A DNA stretch of 64,000 nucleotides from assembly GCA_031429355.1 (NCBI GenBank), contig JANOZM010000014.1, positions 395,637 through 459,636 on the forward strand, in the 5' to 3' direction. The position numbers and the translations under genes were made by a program. The stretch's first letter is position 1. Each line of letters opens with the position of its first letter. The notes under the pieces were generated by a model that saw only the letters and a list, made by a program, of their open reading frames with translations, ran no database searches and had not been told where the DNA came from. Below are positions 53,601 to 62,365 of the stretch, piece by piece. Source of the stretch: JANOZM01 sp031429355. GTDB lineage: Bacteria > Pseudomonadota > Gammaproteobacteria > Burkholderiales > Burkholderiaceae_E.

Positions 53601-54319
53601 GCCAAGAAAACTGGCAAATCTTGCCGCCAGGTAGTTTAGAAATTCAGTTTGCAAATCAAGCGCTATGGTTATTAGCAGACAAGGCCGTTTTTTGGCCCGA
53701 ACAAAATGCCCTGCTTGTTGCAGATGTACATTTAGGCAAAGCCAATACGTTTCGGCAAAGCGGCGTCGCGGTGCCCACCGGTACGGGCCAAGAAAACCTA
53801 AAGCGGCTAAGCCAACTTTTGACAACCACTAAAGCGCAACACTTGATTGTGTTGGGTGATTGGTTTCACAGCGAACGCGGCATTGGGCAAGAACTCATCG
53901 ACAGCATCGCTTTGTGGCGAGCGCAGTGGCAAAGTGTGAACTGCGTGTTAGTTCACGGCAACCACGACCGCAATACACTACAACTAACGGCCACATTAGG
54001 CTTTGAAATAGCAGCCGATGCATTTACGCTAGGAGGCATCGGGCTGGAACATGGGCACAACCAAAATGGCAGCCATCCAAGCACCAACGAACTACGTATT
54101 TCCAGCCCACACACCATCGTTGGCCATTACCATCCTGTGTTCGTTCTGCGCGGAAAAGCACGTGATTCAATTCGCTTGCCGGTTTTTTGGAAAACAAAAA
54201 ACCGGCTTTGTTTACCGTCTTTTGGCGAGTTTACGGGTGGCTTTGCCGTAGAACCTAACAAGGGTGATGAGTTGTTTGGGGTGGGGGATGGGCAAGTGTT
54301 TCGACTGCCATCAGGCTAA
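53597..54319 (+). CDS. pdeM: Ligase-associated DNA damage response endonuclease PdeM
   Basis: Calcineurin-like metallophosphoesterase, 240 residues. Metal-binding motifs appear in order: DVHLGKANTFR, GDWFHSERG, GNHDRN, LEHGHNQNG and GHYHPVF. Length and motif variant (DVHLGK rather than DxH with a longer lead) match the PdeM group encoded after Lhr. ATGA overlap with the helicase gene gives coupled translation. It ends with an imperfect hairpin at 54325-54350 before the convergent flotillin gene. Confidence 0.9.
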   Translation: MSQENWQILPPGSLEIQFANQALWLLADKAVFWPEQNALLVADVHLGKANTFRQSGVAVPTGTGQENLKRLSQLLTTTKAQHLIVLGDWFHSERGIGQELIDSIALWRAQWQSVNCVLVHGNHDRNTLQLTATLGFEIAADAFTLGGIGLEHGHNQNGSHPSTNELRISSPHTIVGHYHPVFVLRGKARDSIRLPVFWKTKNRLCLPSFGEFTGGFAVEPNKGDELFGVGDGQVFRLPSG

Positions 54320-54324
54320 TAAGC

Positions 54325-54350
54325 TTCGCCAAGGCTTAGGCCTTAGCGAA
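54325..54350. terminator. Imperfect hairpin between convergent genes
   Basis: TTCGC-C-AAGGC pairs with GCCTT-A-GCGAA around a TTAG loop, a 10-bp stem with one C/A mismatch. There is no T-tract, so a bidirectional terminator is plausible but not certain. Confidence 0.5.
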
Positions 54351-54396
54351 ACTGTCCTCAACCGGCACTTCAGTCAATACAAATACGTTCTCGCGC

Positions 54397-56115
54397 TTAT
54401 TTAGGAGCGACAGCAGCTTTAGTAGGCACCAACATTTGCGCCACCGACTCAGCCATACCGGTTAGGCTTGGGTTAGACAAACCAGCATCTTTCATAATGG
54501 CATCCACGATTGGTTTGGCTACTTGATATTGCAGCGCCGAGTTCATTACCTGTTCGGGCAAGGTGCCTGCTGATCCTGATCCGCCAGATGACTCGCCACC
54601 AGAACCGCCAAAGCCATTCATTGGCATTCCATTCATTGGCATTCCATTCATTTGGAACAAGCGAATCGAGTCAATTTTTTCCATTGGTTTGGAGGCCTGC
54701 GCAATAATTTCCGGCAAGGCTTGAATTAATTGTAAGCGCACAGCTAAATCGATTTGTGCGGCACCCAATTTATTCTTCGCTTCGTTAATTGCGGCAATGC
54801 CTTCAGCTTCGGCCAAGGCTGCCTCGCGTTTTGCATTAGCTTCTACGCGCATTGCCAAAGCTCGGTTTTCAGCGGCTTCTTTTTCCGCTTCGGCGGCGAC
54901 TTTTACGCCAATCGCTGATTGCTCGGCATCTTGTTTAGCGCCAATCAGTTGAATTGCTTTCTCACGTTCAGCAATCGCTACATTACGTGCCGTGTTTACG
55001 CCCTCTTCTGCCTTCACAGCTTCAGATTTTGCAATGTTTGCCGCCGCATCAGCCATCGACTGTTCTTCGGATTTTTTGGCAATCGCAATTGCTGCATCTT
55101 GGTTGGCAATCTCGACCGATTGACGTTGCTCGGCCTGCTTAATTTTTGTTTCGCGATCCGCTTCGATATTCTTTTTCTGAATCGATAGATTTTTATCAAT
55201 CTCGGCACTGTTAACCGTGCGATCCGCTTCGATGCGGCGCTCTTTGACCAAACGCTCGGCGTTAATGCGAACCTCTTCGGCCTCACGCTGCCGTTCGGCT
55301 TCTATTTTTGCAATGATTGCTGTTTGATCAGCTCGTGCATTCAAAATTTCTTGTTGTTGCGTTAGCGTCGCAAATTCTTGTTGCTTAGTAATATCTAACT
55401 TAACACGCTCGGCTTCTAGATTTTTGGTGCGCACTTGCACTTCAGTATCTTGCTCAACATCATTGCGTTGTTTCCGGCGAGCTTCAGTTTCCTGCGTTAG
55501 GCGAGTTAAACCTTCAGCATCAAATGCGTTGTTAGGATTAAAAAACTCTTTGGATGTTTGGTCTAAACTTGTCAACGAAACCGATTCTAATTCGAGGCCG
55601 TTTTTCTCTAAATCTTCCGCGACTGCGTTTTGCACTGCCTGCACAAATTGGCGACGCTTATCTTGTAGTTCTTGCATGGTCATAGTCGCGGCAGTGGCAC
55701 GCAAAGCGTCGACAAATTTGTCCTCTACCAAGGTACGTAATTCAGCAGGTGCCATTGTCTTGCGACCTAAAGTTTGCGCAGCAGTACTGACTGCTTCAGC
55801 TGTTTGCTTGACCCGCACGAAAAATGCCGCTGCAACGTCAACCCGCATACGATCTAAGGCAATCAAGCTTTGATCTTCTTTACGCGAAACCTCGAGCTTG
55901 AGCGTATTCATGTTGACCGGAATAGTTTCATGAAACACCGGCAAGATAATGGCACCACCATCCATAATTACTTTTTGCCCACCCAAACCCGTGCGAACAA
56001 AAGCAACTTCTTTTGTGGCGCGGTTGTACAAGCGCGAAACTACTAAACCAATAAACAATAAGGTAAAAAGAATAATCGCAGCAGGAATTGCAATGTTGAT
56101 TAAAAGCGTAAGCAT
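54397..56115 (-). CDS. Flotillin/band 7 family protein (YqiK-like)
   Basis: Membrane-anchored SPFH protein, 572 residues. One N-terminal transmembrane segment (~5-27) is followed by the band 7/SPFH domain (30-~190), then a long Ala/Glu-rich coiled coil of about 270 residues and a C-terminal region with a Met/Asn/Gly repeat and GGSGGESSGGSG linker. Flotillins organise membrane microdomains; YqiK-type proteins pair with YqiJ, and that is the preceding gene here. The operon also holds a PspA-type gene, so membrane stress is the likely theme. The function is inferred from these families. Confidence 0.9.
   Translation of the reverse strand: MLTLLINIAIPAAIILFTLLFIGLVVSRLYNRATKEVAFVRTGLGGQKVIMDGGAIILPVFHETIPVNMNTLKLEVSRKEDQSLIALDRMRVDVAAAFFVRVKQTAEAVSTAAQTLGRKTMAPAELRTLVEDKFVDALRATAATMTMQELQDKRRQFVQAVQNAVAEDLEKNGLELESVSLTSLDQTSKEFFNPNNAFDAEGLTRLTQETEARRKQRNDVEQDTEVQVRTKNLEAERVKLDITKQQEFATLTQQQEILNARADQTAIIAKIEAERQREAEEVRINAERLVKERRIEADRTVNSAEIDKNLSIQKKNIEADRETKIKQAEQRQSVEIANQDAAIAIAKKSEEQSMADAAANIAKSEAVKAEEGVNTARNVAIAEREKAIQLIGAKQDAEQSAIGVKVAAEAEKEAAENRALAMRVEANAKREAALAEAEGIAAINEAKNKLGAAQIDLAVRLQLIQALPEIIAQASKPMEKIDSIRLFQMNGMPMNGMPMNGFGGSGGESSGGSGSAGTLPEQVMNSALQYQVAKPIVDAIMKDAGLSNPSLTGMAESVAQMLVPTKAAVAPK
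54614..54654 (-). repeat. Short tandem repeat within the flotillin gene
   Basis: About 2.7 copies of a 15-bp unit (CATTCATTGGCATTC on the + strand) encode repeated MNGMP in the flotillin C-terminal region. Copy changes of 15 bp would keep the frame, so length variation between strains is possible. Confidence 0.75.
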
Positions 56116-56174
56116 GGTTTCCTAATAAAGGTAAGAATTCAAGTAACTACTGTGGTGATAAAGAAATATTTAAA

Positions 56175-56801
56175 TTAGAGCAAATCGGGCCTTGGGTTAC
56201 TAATTGCGCGGTAAGTAGCGCCAGTTTTTCGAACTAAAACTATGGCTTCACCTTCCGCAAAAGTTTGATCAACTAAATCGGGTTCAACCAAAATGTAGTG
56301 AAAGTTGCCATGTACATCTCTTACCTTGGCTTGGGCTGCCAGCCCTTGCTTGGCGACACCTTCCGTCACGACACCAGCGCGACCAATTAAGCTTGATTCG
56401 CTCACGGCGGTGGTTTGCTCCAAAGGGATTAGCTTTGCAAACGAACCACCTAACAATTTAGTCATCGATAACGCTGCAAAGAAGGCTGGCAACGACGCAA
56501 TCCAAGCCGGTAGCAGACCGAAGCCCAATGCACCCACAGTGGCTTGAATCACATAACCTGCCAATGCAAAGCCACCCAACAACAACCCTAACAGAATAAG
56601 AATCGGCACTTTGCCAACGTGCAACCAACCAAGCACATTGTTAAGGCCTTGCGCACCCTCGGGAATATCGGGCAGCCAAGCGTCAAACAGGCTTGACGGA
56701 CTCATTGACAACATAAAGCCGATACCCTCAACAATGAATAAGCCAACCATCACAGCTAGGGCGGCTCCGAAGGGCCAAGTTTCCGGCGCAAAAAGAATCA
56801 A
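56175..56801 (-). CDS. YqiJ-like inner-membrane protein (OB-fold NfeD-type)
   Basis: Membrane protein, 208 residues, with about three to four hydrophobic segments in the N-terminal 110 residues and a C-terminal beta-rich OB-like domain (SLIGRAGVVTEGVAKQG, NFHYILVEPD, EGEAIVLVRK). It resembles YqiJ, which is encoded with the flotillin YqiK. It lies 59 bp upstream of the flotillin gene on the same strand, and 60 bp after pspA. It probably helps anchor or position the flotillin; this is inferred from the family. Confidence 0.85.
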   Translation of the reverse strand: MILFAPETWPFGAALAVMVGLFIVEGIGFMLSMSPSSLFDAWLPDIPEGAQGLNNVLGWLHVGKVPILILLGLLLGGFALAGYVIQATVGALGFGLLPAWIASLPAFFAALSMTKLLGGSFAKLIPLEQTTAVSESSLIGRAGVVTEGVAKQGLAAQAKVRDVHGNFHYILVEPDLVDQTFAEGEAIVLVRKTGATYRAISNPRPDLL

Positions 56802-56861
56802 TTGTTTACCTCTGTTCTTTAAAAAGTAATCGAAAAATAGTTAACGTAAAAATCGAAGCTG

Positions 56862-57527
56862 TTACTGCCCTTTGATGCTTGCTAAGCGCTGAGCAATTTT
56901 TTGCTCTCGAACCAAGTCACTAAGCTCACCCAACTGTGCAGACTGCTTAAGGCTGACACCACTAGCGCTAGCCACACCTGAAGCTTGCCGTTGATAACTA
57001 CGATCAAATGCGTCTTGAACCGCTCCAACTTTTGCTTCTACCGGGTTATGTGGCTTGCTGATCGGCGCGCTGCTGAGCAGGTCACTTTTAGCTTTGGCCA
57101 ATTGTTGAATTGCATCTTGCATCTCGCGCTTTTTACCCATTAAAGCATCGACATAGCTAGAGCATTGCTGTTCACGTTGCACCGACTCGGCCAGTGACGA
57201 TTCCAAAATTGGCAATTGCACTTCAATATCGATTTGTCGAGCAACTCCCGATTTTGCTAGATCGTCTTTGCCTTGCGACAGAGCCACCGAAATCGATTCA
57301 TGGAGTGCTTCATGCTGGGTATTTAACTTGAGGTGTTGCTGCTGCAGCAAGTGCCGGCTGGTGATGGCTTGACCCAATTCAGTTCGCACTTCGTTAGTGA
57401 TTTCGTCAAGCTCACGAATCGATTGTTCAAGCACCTGCAATGGTGCCAAATCTTCGATGCGATCTACGATGGCGTGAACTCCACCAGCAATCACACGGGC
57501 AACGCGGCTCGATAATGAATTATTCAT
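56862..57527 (-). CDS. PspA/IM30-family protein
   Basis: Predicted membrane-associated coiled-coil protein, 221 residues from ATG 57527. The start is supported by AAAGG in front of the ATG; a 14-residue upstream extension overlaps the preceding gene. The sequence begins SSRVARVIAGGVHAIVDRIEDLAPLQVLEQSIRELDE, the amphipathic first helix and second helix of PspA. Long alpha-helices with few hydrophobic stretches follow. PspA-type proteins bind stressed membranes and stabilise them. It follows the putative RHH gene with an 8-bp overlap and starts the PspA-YqiJ-flotillin series. Confidence 0.85.
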   Translation of the reverse strand: MNNSLSSRVARVIAGGVHAIVDRIEDLAPLQVLEQSIRELDEITNEVRTELGQAITSRHLLQQQHLKLNTQHEALHESISVALSQGKDDLAKSGVARQIDIEVQLPILESSLAESVQREQQCSSYVDALMGKKREMQDAIQQLAKAKSDLLSSAPISKPHNPVEAKVGAVQDAFDRSYQRQASGVASASGVSLKQSAQLGELSDLVREQKIAQRLASIKGQ

Positions 57528-58056
57528 GGGTACTGCCTTTCTGCTGTTTAGCAATTTGGTTGGTTGCAAGCACGCGGACCAACTCGATCACTCGGTCTGC
57601 ATGTTTTTTAATTACTTCAGGATCAAAAGCACTGGCTTGGCTGGTAATACCTTGCCGTAATAACGCCTCAGATAATTGCATTGCTCGCCGCACTAAACGC
57701 TCCTCTAGTGTAACGGCATCCTCGAACGTTGCAACCTGCGCGGACATCAAACTAGCAGCCATTGCAAGAGCGTGTTCGTAAACAGCTGCAGTCACTTCGG
57801 AGTGCCCGTGGGTTTGCTCTAAACGGCCAATGCTTTCGCGCGTGTTGCGCCCCATGTCGCGAATAAGAGCCAACGCATCGTTGTACTCCGAGTCACCATC
57901 ATGGAGGCGCTTAAGGGTGGAAACAGCGACGCGTAACTTGTCGCTCATCGTAGCCGCGCCTTCTAACGAATGCGTGGCTAACCACTGGTAAAGGTCTTCC
58001 GGAATACGTCCGGAGACTGGAACCATGGTTTGCGTAGGCTTGTTGTCTGTAATCAT
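57520..58056 (-). CDS. Putative ribbon-helix-helix regulator upstream of pspA
   Basis: Predicted protein, 178 residues, not recognised by name. The N-terminal VSGRIPEDLYQWLATHSLEG then SDKLRVAVSTLKRL resembles a ribbon-helix-helix DNA-binding unit; the rest is helical and Ala-rich, with a helix-loop pattern around 90-165. It is the first gene of the pspA/yqiJ/flotillin operon, and a 24-bp symmetric site directly before its start codon could be its own operator. No clear ribosome site precedes the ATG. Fusing it to the pspA operon suggests an operon repressor, but this is inference. Confidence 0.55.
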   Translation of the reverse strand: MITDNKPTQTMVPVSGRIPEDLYQWLATHSLEGAATMSDKLRVAVSTLKRLHDGDSEYNDALALIRDMGRNTRESIGRLEQTHGHSEVTAAVYEHALAMAASLMSAQVATFEDAVTLEERLVRRAMQLSEALLRQGITSQASAFDPEVIKKHADRVIELVRVLATNQIAKQQKGSTHE

Positions 58057-58059
58057 ATG

Positions 58060-58083
58060 AATTCAATTGTATACAAACGAATT
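58060..58083. promoter_or_regulatory. Symmetric operator-like site upstream of the pspA operon
   Basis: A perfect 10-bp palindrome TTGTATACAA (58067-58076) lies at the centre, and outer AATTC (58060-58064) and GAATT (58079-58083) are symmetric around the same axis. It sits 4-27 bp upstream of the first start codon, where bound protein would block transcription or translation initiation. Confidence 0.6.
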
Positions 58084-58150
58084 TAAATGTCAACAACTAT
58101 ATTTAAGCGGCGTTTTTAATACGGCTATCGACACAAACACTTTGACTAGC

Positions 58151-58534
58151 CTACTCGGTAGAACCCGCTCGACCCAAATCGCGCCGATCGCGTTTGGTTG
58201 GTCGACCTTTAATTTGCGATGCAGGCTCAGTAAATAGTTTGCGACGCTGCGCAGCCAGCTCACGTTTTTGAATACTGTCTTGCGTTTCTTCGTAGAGCAG
58301 CTGCGCGACCGGGGCCGAGCCGCGGTTTTCTGACAATCCTTTTACCATGACCGTTTTCTCAAAATCGGGCGTGTCAAGCTCTACTAGATCGCCTAACTTT
58401 AAATTGCGCGAGGCTTTTACCGATTCTTCATTTACTTTAATTCGCCCACGCTCTATTTGCGTTTGCGCGAGGCTGCGCGTCTTAAAAAACCGTGCGGCCC
58501 AAAGCCATTTATCAATGCGTACAGCGTCGCTCAT
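58151..58534 (-). CDS. hslR: RNA-binding heat-shock protein Hsp15 (S4 domain)
   Basis: Small RNA-binding protein, 127 residues. The S4 fold is clear: RIDKWLWAARFFKTRSLAQTQIERGRIKVN near the N-terminus, then the SRNLKLGDLVEL turn. A basic C-terminal tail follows (KGRPTKRDRRDLGR). Hsp15 rescues stalled 50S subunits carrying peptidyl-tRNA. It is translated right after apt, with a 1-bp overlap of stop and start. Confidence 0.92.
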   Translation of the reverse strand: MSDAVRIDKWLWAARFFKTRSLAQTQIERGRIKVNEESVKASRNLKLGDLVELDTPDFEKTVMVKGLSENRGSAPVAQLLYEETQDSIQKRELAAQRRKLFTEPASQIKGRPTKRDRRDLGRAGSTE

Positions 58535-59076
58535 TAGTGTCCGTCAAAAGAGATCAAAGAGTTCACCGAATAGCCCGCTGCACGCAACCGAGCCGAGCCG
58601 CCGAGGTCGGGTAGATCTACGATTGCGGTGCAATCAACGATAGTAGCGCCTAGACGCGTCAACAATTTTGCAGCGGCTAACATTGTGCCGCCCGTGGCAA
58701 TTAAATCGTCGATCAGCAAAACCCGTTCGCCGTTTTTACAAGCATCGGCGTGAATTTGAATGGTGGCTTGGCCGTACTCTAAGGTGTAGCTTTCTTCTAT
58801 TGTTTTAAAGGGTAGCTTGCCTTTTTTACGGATGGGCACAAACCCAGCGTTTAACTGGTGCGCCACCACAGCGCCAATAATAAAACCGCGCGCGTCGATA
58901 CCGGCGACCATCTTAATATCCGACATCATGTAGCGATGCACAAACGCATCGGTTAATACACGCATAGTTTTTGCGTCTTGCAACAAAGGCGTGATGTCAC
59001 GAAACATAACACCCGGCTCGGGAAAATCGGGCACGGTGCGAATGCGCTCGCGCAAAAAATGGGTATCGATAGTCAT
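58534..59076 (-). CDS. apt: Adenine phosphoribosyltransferase
   Basis: Purine salvage enzyme, 180 residues, making AMP from adenine and PRPP. The PRPP-binding motif is VLLIDDLIATGGTM near residue 125, the N-terminal part reads FPEPGVMFRDITPLL and the adenine-site stretch is GIDARGFIIGAVVA. Length is typical. It overlaps hslR by one base and is divergent from the MaoC-type gene. Cytoplasmic. Confidence 0.97.
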   Translation of the reverse strand: MTIDTHFLRERIRTVPDFPEPGVMFRDITPLLQDAKTMRVLTDAFVHRYMMSDIKMVAGIDARGFIIGAVVAHQLNAGFVPIRKKGKLPFKTIEESYTLEYGQATIQIHADACKNGERVLLIDDLIATGGTMLAAAKLLTRLGATIVDCTAIVDLPDLGGSARLRAAGYSVNSLISFDGH

Positions 59077-59162
59077 ATAGAAACAGTCTGCCTTGCTAGG
59101 CTTTGGTACATTACGGATACTCTATTCTAAGAGCATTTGTACCAAAGGCGAGGCAAAACAGC

Positions 59163-59687
59163 ATGAATTCGAAACAAGCACCCAATTCTTTGGCGAACGA
59201 TACAAAGCAACAGACCGGTTCGTCTGGCGTGCCATTTATGGAACGTTACTTTGAAGACTACTGGGTAGAGGAGATTGTTGAGTTTGGCGATTATTTGGTG
59301 ACAGAAAACGAGATTATTGAATTTGCTACTAAATACGATCCACAAGTATTTCACCTAGACAAAGAAGCAGCCAAGCAAAGTTCGTTTGGCGAATTGGTTG
59401 GCTCGGGTTGGATGACGGTGGGCATTACCATGCGCCTAATGGTGTTGCATTTTATTTCGCCGCTTTCGAGCATGGGCTCACCTGGTGTCGATGCCATTCG
59501 TTGGCACTGCCCCGTAAAAGTAAATGACAGATTGCGCTTGCGTATGACCACAACAGCCAAAAAACGCTCGGCCAGCAAACCCGATCGCGGCATGCTTTGG
59601 TTTGATAGCGAAATGATTAACCACGATGACGTGGTTGTAATGACCATGAAGGGCATGGGCATGAATCGTTGTCGTTCGGTTGGGTGA
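59163..59687 (+). CDS. MaoC-family acyl dehydratase
   Basis: Hot-dog fold dehydratase, 174 residues from ATG 59163; an earlier TTG at 59103 would add 20 residues with no ribosome site. A MaoC-type region follows the ERYFEDYWVE lead: ENEIIEFATKYDPQVFHLD with the catalytic Asp/His pair (YDPQVFHLD) and the G-x-x-x-x-G-W-M-T helix. The family hydrates enoyl-CoA or related acyl esters. It is upstream of an amidase gene by 4 bp, so both may be in one unit. Substrate is unknown. Confidence 0.9.
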   Translation: MNSKQAPNSLANDTKQQTGSSGVPFMERYFEDYWVEEIVEFGDYLVTENEIIEFATKYDPQVFHLDKEAAKQSSFGELVGSGWMTVGITMRLMVLHFISPLSSMGSPGVDAIRWHCPVKVNDRLRLRMTTTAKKRSASKPDRGMLWFDSEMINHDDVVVMTMKGMGMNRCRSVG

Positions 59688-59691
59688 TTAT

Positions 59692-61140
59692 ATGAGTACG
59701 ATTGAATCATTAATAACCAACCTAAGCGCCAGTGAACTCAGCGCTGCAATTCATCAACGCGATGTGTCTTGTGTTCAAGTGATGCAAGCCTATTGGGATC
59801 GCATTGCGCAACTAAACCCCATCTACAACGCAATCATTTCGCTACGCTCTCTGGATGATTTACTCACCGAGGCCAAGCAGCACGACGCGTTGTTAGATAA
59901 AGGTCAAAGCAAAGGTTGGCTACACGGTATTCCGCAAGCAATAAAAGATATTGCGCCGGTTGCGGGGCTGCCCAATACGATGGGCTCACCGCTACTTAAA
60001 AACTTTATTCCCAAAGAAGATGGGTTGCTAGCGCAACGCACTAAAGCGGCCGGCGCCATTATTATTGGCAAAACCAATACGCCAGAATTTGGTTTAGGTT
60101 CGCACACATTTAACGAAGTATTTGGCAGTACCAAAAACGCCTACAGCATAAGCAAAACCGCGGGTGGTAGCAGTGGCGGCGCTGCAGTGGCACTCGCGCA
60201 GCGCCTGCTACCCGTGGCCGACGGCAGTGATTTTATGGGCAGCTTACGCAACCCTGCAGGCTGGAACAATGTGCTGGGCTTTAGACCCAGCCAAGGCCGC
60301 GTACCGATGTGGCCCGCCAACGACGTGTGGATTGCGCAGCTAGGCACCGAGGGGCCAATGGCGCGTAATGTGCAAGACTTAGCACGCCTGCTGCAAACAC
60401 AAAGTGGTTTTGATGCGCGCCAACCGTTATCGCTAGACAGCACCGAACACTTTTTGCAAGATTTAGATGGCTTAGATGCGAAACAAATGCGGGTGGGCTG
60501 GCTTGGTGATTTGCAGGGTTATTTAGCGACCGAGCCAGGCATTTTGGCGTGTTGCGAAACCGCTTTGGCGCAATGGCAAAGTGCGGGGTTTTTAATCGAT
60601 TCTATCAAACCTAATTTTTCGCCAGAACAAACTTGGGCCCAATGGCTTGTGTGGCGACGCTGGTTAGTCGGGGCACGGTTAGCGCCGTTTTTAGTCAACG
60701 AAAAAAATCGCGATCAAATTAAACCAGAAGGTCTTTGGGAATACGATCAATCGCGCGGTATGACTGCCGCCGAAACATCGCTAGCAACTCAACAACGAAC
60801 CGAATTTTATCAACAAATTATTCGGCACTTCGAACAGTTTGACGTATTAGCGTTACCGTCAGCGCAGTGCTGGCCGTTTGAAGTCACGCAACGGTGGCCT
60901 AGCCGCATTGCAGATCGTGCGATGGACACTTACCATCGCTGGATGGAGGTTGTGATTTACGCGACCTATGCAGGCTTGCCGTGTGCTTCGGTCCCGGTTG
61001 GGTTTTCGAGCGACGGTTTACCCATTGGGATGCAGCTAATAGGCAAACCACGTGGCGATAAAAATTTGTTGCAAGTGCTTCGTCAAATTGAATTGTTTGC
61101 ACCTTGGGACCAAATGAGACCAGCGCGAATGCATGATTGA
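59692..61140 (+). CDS. Amidase (amidase-signature family)
   Basis: Ser-Ser-Lys hydrolase, 482 residues from ATG 59692. The triad is visible: Lys85 in AIKDIAPV, cis-Ser160 in GGSSGG and nucleophile Ser184 in DFMGSLRNPAG. The middle of the family signature reads AGGSSGGAAVALAQ. It differs from the common GGS in the nucleophile motif, which reads MGS here. The enzyme hydrolyses amides or acyl bonds; physiological substrate is not evident. Last 8 bp overlap the next gene. Confidence 0.92.
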   Translation: MSTIESLITNLSASELSAAIHQRDVSCVQVMQAYWDRIAQLNPIYNAIISLRSLDDLLTEAKQHDALLDKGQSKGWLHGIPQAIKDIAPVAGLPNTMGSPLLKNFIPKEDGLLAQRTKAAGAIIIGKTNTPEFGLGSHTFNEVFGSTKNAYSISKTAGGSSGGAAVALAQRLLPVADGSDFMGSLRNPAGWNNVLGFRPSQGRVPMWPANDVWIAQLGTEGPMARNVQDLARLLQTQSGFDARQPLSLDSTEHFLQDLDGLDAKQMRVGWLGDLQGYLATEPGILACCETALAQWQSAGFLIDSIKPNFSPEQTWAQWLVWRRWLVGARLAPFLVNEKNRDQIKPEGLWEYDQSRGMTAAETSLATQQRTEFYQQIIRHFEQFDVLALPSAQCWPFEVTQRWPSRIADRAMDTYHRWMEVVIYATYAGLPCASVPVGFSSDGLPIGMQLIGKPRGDKNLLQVLRQIELFAPWDQMRPARMHD

Positions 61141-61627
61141 ATTACTTAAAAAAATTCTTACCGCGCCCTTCGTAGGTATTGCGGCGCTAGTCATTGGCTT
61201 TTCTGAATGGCTTTGGAACCCGTTGCTTCGAGTCGTAAAAAAAATAACGCAATGGGGACACATTCAATGGCTTGAAACAAAAATACGGGCTTGCCCATCA
61301 TGGGCCGCCGTTCTGATGTTTGCAATTCCAGCAATTGCCTTGTTGCCGTTTAAACTAGCTGGACTTTACTTTATTGCGCACGGTAAAAAAGTCATGGGAT
61401 TCGGTATTTTTTTCGCAGCTAAAGTTGTGGGCACCGGATTATTGGCGTGGATTTATTCGCTAACCGAACCAGCGCTAGAGCGTTACCAGTGGTTTGTATC
61501 GGTACGTGTTCTCTATCGCAAAATTAAAACTATCGTTTACGAACGAGTTAAAAGTAGCTTTATTTGGCAAGAATCGAAATTGGCTTGGGCGGTTTTAAAG
61601 CTTAAGGTTAAAGGACTGTTTTCTTAG
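61133..61627 (+). CDS. Membrane protein of unknown function
   Basis: Predicted integral membrane protein, 164 residues, not recognised. It has two or three hydrophobic segments, including LTAPFVGIAALVIGFSEWLW near the start and AAVLMFAIPAIALLPFKLAG then FGIFFAAKVVGTGLLAWIY. The ends are basic: the C-terminal ~50 residues contain many Lys/Arg and aromatic residues. It overlaps the amidase gene by 8 bp, so it is likely co-transcribed, and ends 34 bp from the truncated integrase on the opposite strand. Confidence 0.75.
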   Translation: MIELLKKILTAPFVGIAALVIGFSEWLWNPLLRVVKKITQWGHIQWLETKIRACPSWAAVLMFAIPAIALLPFKLAGLYFIAHGKKVMGFGIFFAAKVVGTGLLAWIYSLTEPALERYQWFVSVRVLYRKIKTIVYERVKSSFIWQESKLAWAVLKLKVKGLFS

Positions 61628-61660
61628 TTGATCTTTCGATTTTTTTCTATAGCTGATCGC

Positions 61661-62365
61661 CTAGACTGATGACAGCATTTCGTCCGCTATCCAAACATCC
61701 CGCACTTTAGCAACGTGAAACTTTAACGGATCGACTAATGATGCAAGCAGACAGGTGTAGCGATCTTTGGCACCTTTAGCCCGCCGGATTGTTAACGTTT
61801 GGCGATCAAAATCGATATCTTTTATGCGAAGTTGTAGAGCTTCGTTTAATCGCAAACCGCCACCGTAAAGAACTTGCGCAATAAGACGCCACGTGCCTTC
61901 AAGCGCATCAAATAAGATTTGAACTTCTCGTTGGCTGAACACGACAGGAACATAAGTTGGTCGCTTTGGCGTTATTAAACCATCGATCCATGGGAGTTCA
62001 AGTTTAAACACTTCGCGGTAGAAAAACACAATTGCGCCAAGGGCCTGACGGACCGTTGATGCTGAGCACTCTTTATCGACTGAAAAATAATGAACGAACG
62101 CCTGAACCTCAGGGCCGCCTAACTGAGACGGATGTTGCTTGTCGTGAAAAAGGATGTATTTGCGAACCCACATTACGTATACCTCTTCGGTGCGCAAACT
62201 GTAATGACGAGCGCGGCACACATAACGCAGCTGGTCGAGCAGCTTTAAATTTGCCGGAATTACAACTGGAATTGCAGCCCTAACAGAACGGTGTGCTGCG
62301 TTAGCCTGCCGACCCATTTGGATAAGATCGGTGCGATTAGGGAAGCGTGGCGGAGGTAGATTCAT
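61661..62365 (-). pseudogene. Truncated integron-type tyrosine recombinase (IntI-like)
   Basis: Tyrosine recombinase of 234 residues that resembles IntI integrases along its N-terminal part: LLDQLRYVCRARHYSLRTE, the WVRKYILFHDKQHP stretch, LPWIDGL, LYGGGLRLNEALQL with catalytic Arg172 and the IRRAKGAKDR beta-hairpin. It stops at the point where IntI1 is about 195 residues in, before the H-x-x-R box and the nucleophilic tyrosine, so about 100 residues are missing. No continuation is seen in any frame before the neighbouring gene. It is therefore expected to be inactive. The divergent toxin-antitoxin pair stands where the first cassette of an integron would be. Confidence 0.82.
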
